Below, piece by piece: positions 1 to 6,169 of a stretch of 8,374 nt of DNA. The notes under the pieces were generated by a model. The model ran no database searches. It was not told the origin of the DNA and saw only the letters and a program-made list of their open reading frames with translations. The stretch is taken from positions 1 to 8,374 of the forward strand of contig JAPLHL010000310.1 of assembly GCA_026389655.1 (NCBI GenBank), read 5' to 3'. Both the position numbers and the translations under genes were made by a program. Each line of letters begins with the position of its first letter. The first letter of the stretch is position 1. This stretch comes from Chloroflexota bacterium (GTDB lineage Bacteria; Chloroflexota; Dehalococcoidia; GIF9; UBA5629).

Positions 1-63
1 TATGATGCGCTGCTGATTCCAGACAGTCTCGCCATGCCGTATGAGATACAGTTTAATGATTGA
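1..63 (+). CDS. C-terminal end of an unidentified protein (partial)
   Basis: The first 63 bases read as 20 sense codons followed by TGA, ending in PYEIQFND. The codon choice looks like that of the other genes here, and the next stretch up to 137 holds no other gene, so this is probably the tail of a gene whose body lies left of the window. It would converge on the DUF2344 gene, leaving 74 bases between the two stops. The piece is too short to assign to a family. A chance open frame of this length is quite possible. Confidence 0.35.
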   Translation, partial: YDALLIPDSLAMPYEIQFND

Positions 64-137
64 CCTCCCCGGAGCTACAAATTATAACGGCTTATTATAT
101 TGCTAAATGTAGTAAATTTGAAACAGGGCGGCGTTGC

Positions 138-779
138 TCAATCGAATACCAGCTTAATCCGCTCAATAGAGACGGGAGTTTCATCGAAGCCCAATGCCTT
201 GATCACCTGTTCGGGCCTGCCGGAACCGGAGGAGTCGCAACGTACTCTCATACCGATACGGTAACCGGCATCGGTCCTGGCATCGAGCCAGATATCATCG
301 ATTAACGCTCGCAGGTCATAGTACCGTTCTCCTGTGTCGCGTGCATGGTGCCAGGCCAGTTGCTCTTTTGCCAGCAATGACGCTATTTCCTCTTCCACAT
401 GGCGGCTATTTCCATGAGTATTGATCTCAACGATATATTCCGCCAGGCGCAGGCGCGACTGCAAAGAAGGCGCCTGCAGATTAACGGCCATAATGTCGAT
501 GATGGCAATGCCGTCGGGCAATTGGGGCACAACCCGCTGAACAAACAAACCCGGTGTAATGCGGCGCCCCAGGAAAACGTCCATTATCTCAGCCTGGCTG
601 GTTACACCTACTGGCAGCGGCGCTGCCAGCGAAATTTTAGGATGGGGGCTGAAACCTTCAGAATATGAGGGAGGCATGCCGGCGCGGCGCAAAGCACGCT
701 CCCATAGTCTCATTAAATCAAGGTGTGATAGAAACTTAAGCTTTTCACCGCGGCTGAACTTAAGGCGCAAGCGGTGCAT
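138..779 (-). CDS. DUF2344 / TIGR03936 family radical-SAM-linked protein
   Basis: This 213-residue protein has the hallmarks of the DUF2344 (TIGR03936) family. An N-terminal block has FLSHLDLMRLWERALRRAG at about 16-34, followed by SEGFSPHPK (40-48) and a PLPVG segment (54-58). The C-terminal end has SGRPEQVIKALG, typical of the family's last strand and helix. The length is normal. In many bacteria this protein is encoded beside, or fused to, a B12-binding radical SAM protein (TIGR03960); its biochemical role is not settled. The partner is not next to it here. The gene starts inside the end of corC, overlapping it by 20 bases, and AGGG about seven bases before the ATG supplies a ribosome binding site within corC. 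It is therefore almost certainly co-transcribed and probably translationally coupled with corC. The family call is firm; the function is unknown. Confidence 0.9.
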   Translation of the reverse strand: MHRLRLKFSRGEKLKFLSHLDLMRLWERALRRAGMPPSYSEGFSPHPKISLAAPLPVGVTSQAEIMDVFLGRRITPGLFVQRVVPQLPDGIAIIDIMAVNLQAPSLQSRLRLAEYIVEINTHGNSRHVEEEIASLLAKEQLAWHHARDTGERYYDLRALIDDIWLDARTDAGYRIGMRVRCDSSGSGRPEQVIKALGFDETPVSIERIKLVFD

Positions 780-2037
780 TCTTTTCCCTGGTTATAGTGA
801 TACGCTCAATTTTCCGGTTCACGATTTCAGTTATGGCCATTTTGAGGTTGCGGTACTTGAAGTGCTCCCCCTGCCTGGGTATACGGCCCAGGTGGCTTAA
901 AATGAATCCTGCCACTGTATCATACTCCCCCGCAGGCAGATCGAGATCCAGTTCGTCATTAGCTTCTTCCACTCTCAGGCCGCCATCCACTTCAAAGGTA
1001 TTGGCGTCTATAGGTGTGATCTCTTTCTCTCCGGCGGTCATCTCGTCACCTATACTGCCCATGATCTCCGCCGCCAGGTGCTCCAGATTGGCTACACCTG
1101 CCACACCTCCAAACTCATCAATAACTACGGCCATATGGAAATTATGGTCCCTCATTTCCGCCAGCAATTCGCCCAGACGCTTGGTCTCCGGCACGAAGTA
1201 TGCCTGCCTGACCAGGCCATCAATTGGATCCGAAGGTTTGATTTCGCTTTTAGCCAGGGCCATCAACACATCTTTGATCGTCAGCATACCAATGACATTG
1301 TCCAGAGTCTCCTTGTAAACGGGGAACCTGGAATGTGGATGATCGGTGTATATCTTGAGAAACTCATCCAGGCTTGTACCTTCCTCAATAAACCTTACTT
1401 CCGTACGAGGCCACATAACATCACTTACGGGGCGGTCGGGAAACTCAAAAGCCTTGTGTATCATGTCCGCTTCCGTATCTTTCCATACGCCTTCCGCCTC
1501 GCCAACGTCAATGGCAGTGCGTATCTCAGCCTCATCCACAGTGGGCTTGATTTCCGCACTGTCAGTTACCATGCGCGTGAAACCCGCTCCTATTTTGTTC
1601 AGCACCCAGACAAATGGATATAGAATCCAGATTAACAGTTGGACAGGAATTGTATAAGCGAGGGCCAGTTTCTCAGCATTATTAGCCGCAACGGTCTTGG
1701 GAATCACTTCACAGACTATCAGGATCACGACGGTAAGAATAATCGTGGCCAATACAGCTCCCAGGCTCTCTCCCCACCAGTTCACAGCGATGATGGTAGC
1801 CAAAGAGGTCGCTAAAATGACCACCAGTGTATTGCCAAGCAGGATTGCCGACAGGAACATGCCGGGTTTTTCCTTCAGGCTGTTCAGCAGGTCGGCAAAT
1901 TTGACATCATTACTGAGCAAGTGCTTAACACGTATCCTGCTCATGGATATAATGGCCACCTCGGCGCTAGAGAAGAAAGCAGACAGTATAAGACAGATGA
2001 AAATTATTATGAAATATAAAGTATGCGAACTATCCAT
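760..2037 (-). CDS. CorC/HlyC (CNNM-type) membrane protein with CBS pair
   Basis: This 425-residue protein has the classic three-part hemolysin C/CorC architecture. An N-terminal DUF21 (CNNM) membrane domain covers about residues 6-150, with hydrophobic segments near 6-30, 60-86, 92-112 and 125-150 and the motifs SAFFSSAEVA (19-28) and EVIPKT (110-115). A pair of CBS domains follows, with DVMWPRTEV at the entry and EFGGVAGV near the end. The last part is a CorC_HlyC transporter-associated domain (VDGGLRVEEAND ... EYDTVAGFILSHLGRIP). Family members act in the inner membrane in magnesium or other divalent-cation export or homeostasis, and the CBS pair usually senses adenine nucleotides. An in-frame TTG lies six bases upstream at 2043. 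I chose the ATG at 2037 because GGG sits six bases before it, whereas the TTG would abut that GGG. The promoter at 2070-2098 gives a leader of roughly 26 bases. The gene leads a two-gene operon with the DUF2344 gene. Confidence 0.93.
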   Translation of the reverse strand: MDSSHTLYFIIIFICLILSAFFSSAEVAIISMSRIRVKHLLSNDVKFADLLNSLKEKPGMFLSAILLGNTLVVILATSLATIIAVNWWGESLGAVLATIILTVVILIVCEVIPKTVAANNAEKLALAYTIPVQLLIWILYPFVWVLNKIGAGFTRMVTDSAEIKPTVDEAEIRTAIDVGEAEGVWKDTEADMIHKAFEFPDRPVSDVMWPRTEVRFIEEGTSLDEFLKIYTDHPHSRFPVYKETLDNVIGMLTIKDVLMALAKSEIKPSDPIDGLVRQAYFVPETKRLGELLAEMRDHNFHMAVVIDEFGGVAGVANLEHLAAEIMGSIGDEMTAGEKEITPIDANTFEVDGGLRVEEANDELDLDLPAGEYDTVAGFILSHLGRIPRQGEHFKYRNLKMAITEIVNRKIERITITREKNAPLAP

Positions 2038-2069
2038 ATACAACCCGGATTGCGTCCCAGAGTACGTTT

Positions 2070-2098
2070 ATCATACCATCAGCTACATATACAGTCAA
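2070..2098 (-). promoter_or_regulatory. Sigma-70-type promoter for corC
   Basis: On the minus strand TTGACT (2098-2093) and TATGAT (2075-2070) are separated by 17 bases, each one mismatch from the housekeeping consensus. Transcription would start near 2063, about 26 bases before the corC ATG. This is one of the best promoter matches in the window. Confidence 0.65.
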
Positions 2099-2137
2099 AG
2101 AAAAAATATCCTGCGGACACCTGAAAGGGAGAAAACA

Positions 2138-2162
2138 GGGGAGGCTGAACATGATAGAATAA
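2138..2162 (+). promoter_or_regulatory. Strong ribosome binding site with a three-codon leader ORF
   Basis: GGGGAGG (2138-2144) lies six bases before an ATG at 2151, which opens a frame of only three codons (M-I-E) ending in TAA at 2160-2162. The DUF6941 start follows eight bases after that stop, in another frame. The strong site cannot serve DUF6941 directly, because a TAG at 2155 is in frame with it. It may be a minimal leader ORF that delivers ribosomes for re-initiation, or it may be chance. Confidence 0.3.
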
Positions 2163-2169
2163 GGTCACC

Positions 2170-2577
2170 ATGCAGGTAGATTTCGCCTTTATTTGTGACT
2201 ACGCCGAAGCGACTAACAAGATCAACGCACTGGGTATAGGATTTGATACCATATTTGCGCAGAAAGCACCTGCTAAACACCCCAGTTTTTTTCTGGTCAT
2301 CCAGATGAGGGCCACGGTCGTTGAAGCGGGCGAAAAGAATTTTGAAGTCCATCTGATTGATGAAGACGGACACGAAATCGTTCCTGCGTTAATAGGCAAG
2401 ATCAATATTCCCAGGCCTCCAACCGGTACTGAAAATACCGGCCGTATAGCTCTACGCTACGATAACATTGAATTTCCCAGGTTCGGCGCTTATTCGATTC
2501 ACGCTGTAGTGGAAGGTCATGAGATGGTACGCATTCCACTCAGGGTATTGCAGGCACCGGGTCCGGCACAGGGTTAA
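2170..2577 (+). CDS. DUF6941 family protein
   Basis: This is a 135-residue cytosolic protein with no signal peptide or membrane segment. The opening MQVDFAFICDYAEATN, the following G-x-GFDTIF segment (23-28) and the closing strand pattern (PRFGAYSIHAVVEGHE, then IPLRV) match the DUF6941 family as I know it. These are small beta-sandwich proteins of unknown function, common in Chloroflexota and Actinobacteria. The start is fixed by an in-frame stop at 2155 and by AAGG (2161-2164) five bases before the ATG. The gene stands alone on its strand and ends one base short of the stop of the convergent small cysteine-rich gene. I could not identify a convincing promoter in the 126-base region it shares with corC. 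Confidence 0.85.
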   Translation: MQVDFAFICDYAEATNKINALGIGFDTIFAQKAPAKHPSFFLVIQMRATVVEAGEKNFEVHLIDEDGHEIVPALIGKINIPRPPTGTENTGRIALRYDNIEFPRFGAYSIHAVVEGHEMVRIPLRVLQAPGPAQG

Positions 2578-2578
2578 T

Positions 2579-2761
2579 TCAGTTCCCGCGCTTTGAATAG
2601 TCCGGGCACCATACGGCATTAGGACGCGCCGGCTGATGGCAGGCGCCGCGCCAATCATATTTGCAGGAATCGCAGAGTATAACCTTCATACCCAGCGCCT
2701 GCTTTAATTTAATCTTCAGGTTGTCAAACCATGACGGTCCAAGCTTCTTACGTTGAGGCAT
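2579..2761 (-). CDS. Small four-cysteine (zinc-finger-like) protein
   Basis: I read a 60-residue protein starting at the ATG at 2761. The first 24 residues are basic and helix-like (KKLG, then WFDNLKIKLKQALG). The rest is a compact cysteine cluster, C30-x2-C33-x7-C41-x10-C52, ending in RPNAVWCPDY; this pattern suits one bound zinc ion. No characterised family can be named. The frame could also start at 2803 (74 residues), but that start has no ribosome binding site and would place the promoter elements inside the coding region. The promoter at 2770-2797 would start transcription almost at the ATG, making the message leaderless. The cysteine spacing and the tight, non-overlapping fit with DUF6941 suggest that the gene is real, though its small size leaves doubt. 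Confidence 0.65.
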   Translation of the reverse strand: MPQRKKLGPSWFDNLKIKLKQALGMKVILCDSCKYDWRGACHQPARPNAVWCPDYSKRGN

Positions 2762-2769
2762 AATAGGTG

Positions 2770-2797
2770 AGTTTACCACATATAAAAACCATGTCAA
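2770..2797 (-). promoter_or_regulatory. Promoter giving a leaderless message for the small Cys4 gene
   Basis: On the minus strand a perfect TTGACA (2797-2792) is followed after 16 bases by TAAACT (2775-2770, four of six consensus bases). The expected start point near 2763 lies within about two bases of the ATG at 2761, leaving no room for a ribosome binding site, and none is visible. Confidence 0.45.
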
Positions 2798-2820
2798 AAT
2801 CATGGGGTTGCTGTTAAAAT
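2791..2820 (+). promoter_or_regulatory. Possible extended -10 promoter for the hydrolase-like gene
   Basis: TAAAAT (2815-2820) is preceded by TG one base upstream (2812-2813), as in an extended -10 element. A weak -35, ATGTCA (2791-2796), lies 18 bases upstream of it. The start point would be near 2827, just before the strong ribosome binding site at 2838-2844. The -35 overlaps the -35 of the opposite promoter, so the two could compete for polymerase. Confidence 0.35.
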
Positions 2821-2837
2821 AGGTCTATTCAGGGTCA

Positions 2838-2844
2838 GAGGAGG
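2838..2844 (+). promoter_or_regulatory. Strong ribosome binding site fixing the start at 2851
   Basis: GAGGAGG lies six bases before the ATG at 2851. It is among the strongest Shine-Dalgarno matches in the window and settles the start of the hydrolase-like gene. Confidence 0.75.
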
Positions 2845-2850
2845 CAGATC

Positions 2851-3510
2851 ATGGCGCACTGGGAGAACCGCAAGGAAAAGAATTGGGGCAAATTCCGCTT
2901 TAATCAGCCGTATGCGAAAGGCGTTAAACGTCTCAGGGAAGAGGTGTTGTCAGGGAAGGATTTCGATCCCGCCGTATTATGGCAATGGGGAACCATGCAG
3001 GCCATGGCTGTTGTACAGATACTTAAAGACTGCGAGCAGGAGTTCGGCTCCAGGGGCCAGCAGGTTGTCAATAACTCACTCCGTAAAATAGGGTATGACG
3101 TAGGCTCGCAGATTTTCACCGGGTTGCCAAAGCCCGAAGGATTAAGCGAAGCAGAGATGGTAAGCTTTTTCACCACCGTCGTAAACCGGATTGTATACGC
3201 CTCGCTCGAAGACCCGCGCATCGAAGCGGCAGACAGAATTAGCTTTGACATCCTGTGGTGCCCGCACCAGGACCAGTACTCAGCTTTCGACTGCCGTGTC
3301 CAGCGCTACCTGGTTCAGGGCATGCTGGACGCGGTACAGGATAAAGGCTGGGTCAGCCCGGACTGGCAGGTTAAATTCACATGCACAATCCCGTCAGGAG
3401 CGAAGGTTTGCACCTTCGTTCTCTGGAAAGCATCCGGCCAGAAAAAAGCCGAATGGGAGCTATATACACAGAAACTTGAACAACGGGCGCTCAAAGAACA
3501 GGGGAAGTGA
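2851..3510 (+). CDS. L-2-amino-thiazoline-4-carboxylate hydrolase-like protein
   Basis: This is a 219-residue cytosolic protein with no signal peptide or membrane segment. The N-terminal two thirds are mostly helical (GTMQAMAVVQILKDCEQEFG at 47-66). The C-terminal part has C137-P-H, C148 and C178, and ends in IPSGAKVCTFVLWK (180-193, C187). The combination of a cysteine pair around 137-148 and a final G-x-x-x-C-x-F strand resembles the ATC hydrolase family (PF14196). The founding member opens the thiazoline ring on the way to cysteine, but most relatives are uncharacterised. The fold assignment is moderate and the actual substrate is unknown. A V4R-like small-molecule binding domain is another possibility. 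It has its own strong ribosome binding site, diverges from the small Cys4 gene, and is followed by 130 bases with no gene before the convergent aldC stop. Confidence 0.7.
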   Translation: MAHWENRKEKNWGKFRFNQPYAKGVKRLREEVLSGKDFDPAVLWQWGTMQAMAVVQILKDCEQEFGSRGQQVVNNSLRKIGYDVGSQIFTGLPKPEGLSEAEMVSFFTTVVNRIVYASLEDPRIEAADRISFDILWCPHQDQYSAFDCRVQRYLVQGMLDAVQDKGWVSPDWQVKFTCTIPSGAKVCTFVLWKASGQKKAEWELYTQKLEQRALKEQGK

Positions 3511-3640
3511 ATACCGGGGTTCGGTAAATTCCAAATTCAAAGAGCTACATAAACTCAAATAGAAATTCCCAGTCTTATCGTATCCTGGACCTTATATATT
3601 TATGAAAGCTGTTTATGTTCGGAATTTGCAATGCAGTATA

Positions 3641-4435
3641 TTATTTACCCTGTTCAACCTGTTGGAGGCCGGCGGGAGCGCCTGTGCCCAGGTTGACCTT
3701 GTAAAAACCCTGGGTGCCTGGCAACTCCATGACGAAATTTGCCGTGTCATCGATTGTTATCTTGACGTCTGCAGTCTGAAGATCAAGGACATGGCCACCC
3801 ACTTTCCTGGCCTTATCGATGAAGTGGCAATGGTATCCCGGCACGTTCACTCCATCAACGTACGGCGGGCACCTGAACCCTATTACTGTGCCTTCTATAT
3901 CATGGGACTCGGTCACCTGCTGATTCTTCACAGCTTCCGTCAGGGGAGGATAAGGTTTGACCTGCTCTGGCACACTGCGGGTCTTCATATAGCTGAATTT
4001 GCCTTCGATTTTCACTGCGTAAAAGAGGTTCTGGCTTGCCAGTTGGCCGTCGATGTACGACTGAAGCTGGTTCAAATCCATTTGTTTATTGACTGCAATA
4101 ACCTTGTCGTTGTCAAGAAATGTGACGACTGCAAAGGGAGTAATCGTGTCATCCGGCACAACGGTGATGCTTCCATCCAGGTTCGCCCGATAAAATATAC
4201 CATCCAGTTCCAGCATCTCCCCGTTCAGCGCCTGGAACGTCCCCAGCCCGAAATCCCCATAAGGACGTAATTGGCCGACTGCCATGCTTCCATCATACAC
4301 GCCTTTCATCAGCGCACTGATAGTTGATGTCTGGAATAATGTATCCCTGTCTGTACGGATCTCGGGACTGCATCCCGTCGCCCCCATAACCATCAGAATA
4401 AGTAAGACTGGTGTAAATAAACGACTTATTCTCAT
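3641..4435 (-). CDS. aldC: Alpha-acetolactate decarboxylase, exported lipoprotein form
   Basis: This 264-residue protein converts (S)-2-acetolactate to (R)-acetoin and CO2. Family signatures are TISALMKGVYDGSM (38-51), GDFGLGTFQALNGEM (60-74), TPFAVVTF (99-106) and the zinc site GYHCHF ... GGHVLD. The residues described for the Brevibacillus brevis enzyme all appear here at a constant offset of eight: zinc ligands H202, H204 and H215, plus R153, E73 and E261. This predicts full activity. The N-terminus is a lipoprotein signal peptide: R2 and R5, a hydrophobic stretch, then ATGC with the lipidated cysteine at 22. The enzyme should therefore sit on the outer face of the membrane. It is the last gene of a three-gene operon, 18 bases after the repeat protein. 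AGGGG lies about 12 bases before the ATG, a rather long spacing, so translation may depend partly on coupling. Confidence 0.96.
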   Translation of the reverse strand: MRISRLFTPVLLILMVMGATGCSPEIRTDRDTLFQTSTISALMKGVYDGSMAVGQLRPYGDFGLGTFQALNGEMLELDGIFYRANLDGSITVVPDDTITPFAVVTFLDNDKVIAVNKQMDLNQLQSYIDGQLASQNLFYAVKIEGKFSYMKTRSVPEQVKPYPPLTEAVKNQQVTESHDIEGTVIGFRCPPYVDGVNVPGYHCHFIDKARKVGGHVLDLQTADVKITIDDTANFVMELPGTQGFYKVNLGTGAPAGLQQVEQGK

Positions 4436-4453
4436 TGTTCTATATAACCCCTA

Positions 4454-5608
4454 TCACTGGACTTTGAAAGGTATACTTGCCATTTCCTGCCCATTCACCA
4501 GCATCTTGATCAGGTAATCTCCTTTTGTGAAGGGGTCGGATTTGCTTACCAGCGAAGCTCTGATCTCCACAATACCTTCGATTTTACTCTTGTCTTCTTT
4601 CAGCAGCTTACTCTGAATGGTGCCGTCAGCGCTACGGTCGAGTATCCACTGTATATTCAATTCCGTATCCGCTGGAACGCTGTAGGCCTTGGCCCTGAAG
4701 TTGACCTGTTTCACATCGGATGTAAACTGTGCTGTCAAATTGGCAGTTTTTTGGTCCTTATCAGTGTATGAATAAGTAGACATTTCACTGACATACGGCC
4801 ACTTTATAGACGCCGGATCAACTACTGTGAACGGTACATTCACCTGTTCCTTGCTTTCTACAAACAGGGTGATGTTATATTGCCCGATTGGCAGTTGCTT
4901 GCCGGGCTGCATTCCTATCGAAAAGCTAATATATTCCCTGCCCTCAGCCTTGGTAGTCGGCTCATAGATAACCTTACCTTTCATGTTCTCCAGTTCGCCG
5001 CTTACGTAAGTCCAGCGCGCCTTGATGACCGTATTGAAATCGCCTTTATTGACCTTAACCGAGCAGAAGATTTTGGAAATATCATCGGGAAATACGTCTA
5101 TCTTATCAAGTGGTTTGTTCGTCAATAAATCCAGGCTGGTACACATGGTCGCGTCACTCAAAGTCGCGGCTGATGGAGTTATTTCGCCCTGCACTTTAAA
5201 GGGCACTGCCTGTACCAATGTATTATCGAAATAGAGTTTTACTTCGTAGTCCCCTTTGGGCAGAAGCTTATCAGAGCGGGTGAACGCCAGTACAACGTAG
5301 GGCGTCTCCGCCGCTATACTCCCCTCGCCTATCAGGCTATTGTTCAGGCTGGCATTATCGCTGTTAACTACATACCATTCCGCTTTGACCCTGGATTTAG
5401 CTGAAGTTGACGTGAGTTTAACAGAGCAATAGATATTGCTTACATCAGGAGTGAAAGTATTTGAAACCGTTACAGGTTCGCCCGATGTGGAAACCTTGCT
5501 GCATATGACTGCCTGCTCGATAGGCGATGTATTTGCACAACTGGGCGTAAGAATAAACAGCACAGAAATTGCTGCCAGTATATAGACAATAAACAGGGGC
5601 ATTTTCAT
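4454..5608 (-). CDS. Exported protein of three tandem beta-sandwich-like repeats
   Basis: This 384-residue protein begins with a signal peptide (MKMPLFIVYILAAISVLFIL) ending in TPSC. C24 could be a lipid anchor, although TPS is not an ideal lipobox. The mature part is three repeats of about 110-120 residues. Each has a mid strand ending in W (AEWY 76-79, ARWTY 197-201, IQWIL 319-323), then a LPKGDYEVKLYF-type hairpin (116-127, 239-250, 360-371) and a closing VPFKV-type strand (135-139, 258-262, 379-383). The pattern suggests Ig-like or similar beta-sandwich domains on the cell surface. Repeats 1 and 2 have a cysteine pair (C36/C61 and C156/C182); repeat 3 has none. No known family is recognised and no enzymatic motif is visible. 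AAGGAG lies about 12 bases before the ATG. It sits 27 bases after dut and 18 before aldC, so it may bind a ligand or partner related to the exported decarboxylase, which is inference. Confidence 0.88.
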   Translation of the reverse strand: MKMPLFIVYILAAISVLFILTPSCANTSPIEQAVICSKVSTSGEPVTVSNTFTPDVSNIYCSVKLTSTSAKSRVKAEWYVVNSDNASLNNSLIGEGSIAAETPYVVLAFTRSDKLLPKGDYEVKLYFDNTLVQAVPFKVQGEITPSAATLSDATMCTSLDLLTNKPLDKIDVFPDDISKIFCSVKVNKGDFNTVIKARWTYVSGELENMKGKVIYEPTTKAEGREYISFSIGMQPGKQLPIGQYNITLFVESKEQVNVPFTVVDPASIKWPYVSEMSTYSYTDKDQKTANLTAQFTSDVKQVNFRAKAYSVPADTELNIQWILDRSADGTIQSKLLKEDKSKIEGIVEIRASLVSKSDPFTKGDYLIKMLVNGQEMASIPFKVQ

Positions 5609-5635
5609 TTTCGTTTGATTCTCCTTAAAGGTCGA

Positions 5636-6160
5636 TCAGATATTTTCCATTTGATACTTGCCGCAGTAGCCCTTTTCGACACTGCGGGTAGTGTAAAGAA
5701 AAACAAGCTGCATGACCCTTGCATTCCTATGCAGCCTGAAACCATGCGTATTATATACAACCAGCATAGATTGAGACCTGCCGGTATAACCTGCGTCCCA
5801 GACAGCACTGTGGATACTGACACCACACCTGTTGAGGCTGGAACGCGGCCTGGCCAGCGCCATGACATTGACTGGCAAGCTGACTATCTCATTGAATGTG
5901 ATGAGATATGGGCCGGGCGTCAGGTCTACTCCGCCATGCTCCTCGAATAACACGGGCGTAGTCCTGGATAACTCCCTTCCCTCATTGGTCTCCGTCAGGT
6001 TGCCGCGCGATGAAAAGCTGCTGATCTCACGCACTGTTAAATCGATTCCGTTGGGCTGTAATTGGTCCTCGAGATTGATAGCTCCATCAACCAGGGGAGG
6101 TTTGTTTTTCAGCAGTTCCAGGATATCTTCACGCGTTAGTACGCCACTTTTTTCTGTCAT
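5636..6160 (-). CDS. dut: dUTP diphosphatase, archaeal-type DCD/DUT family
   Basis: This 174-residue cytosolic enzyme is predicted to hydrolyse dUTP to dUMP and pyrophosphate, keeping uracil out of DNA and supplying dUMP for thymidylate synthesis. Family motifs in order are QPNGIDL (35-41), PGPYLI (82-87), RPRSSLNR (104-111), SAVWDAGYTGR (118-128) and NARVMQLVF (146-154). The SAVWDAGYTGR form is characteristic of archaeal-type dUTPases also found in Chloroflexota. In E. coli dCTP deaminase a catalytic glutamate (E138) lies in a LEFYN-like strand; here the aligned residues are VVYN (134-137), so a valine stands in its place. That argues for dUTPase and against deamination. It is the first gene of the operon with the repeat lipoprotein and aldC, and has a promoter at 6191-6219. 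The ribosome binding site is weak (GGCGGA about 12 bases upstream of the ATG). Confidence 0.92.
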   Translation of the reverse strand: MTEKSGVLTREDILELLKNKPPLVDGAINLEDQLQPNGIDLTVREISSFSSRGNLTETNEGRELSRTTPVLFEEHGGVDLTPGPYLITFNEIVSLPVNVMALARPRSSLNRCGVSIHSAVWDAGYTGRSQSMLVVYNTHGFRLHRNARVMQLVFLYTTRSVEKGYCGKYQMENI

Positions 6161-6169
6161 TTGATATTA

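Noticed and set aside
1..35. A minus-strand gene starting at 35 and leaving the window to the left
   Set aside because: The reading MARLSGISSAS has no ribosome binding site and no recognisable start; the + strand reading with a stop at 61-63 is at least as likely.
74..120. Inverted repeats CTACA/TGTAG and CAAATT/AATTTG as a terminator between the first fragment and the DUF2344 gene
   Set aside because: The two repeat pairs are not nested in an order that allows one stem, and no T-run follows.
1078..1657. Several + strand frames opposite corC
   Set aside because: They lie inside the CBS and membrane domains of corC and have no recognisable features.
2095..2373. Minus-strand frame of 92 codons opposite DUF6941
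   Set aside because: It would run through the corC promoter and opposite a family-supported gene; no motif or ribosome binding site supports it.
3511..3640. Possible terminators between the hydrolase-like gene and aldC (ACCG/CGGT near 3512-3524, CCAG/CTGG near 3569-3588)
   Set aside because: The stems are only four base pairs, with loops of up to 12 bases and no T-tract on either strand. The A/T-rich AAATTCC-type words nearby do not form a repeat array. I see no gene here.
3602..4270. Long + strand open frame opposite aldC
   Set aside because: It is a shadow of aldC, whose catalytic residues are all conserved; the + strand product shows no family motif.
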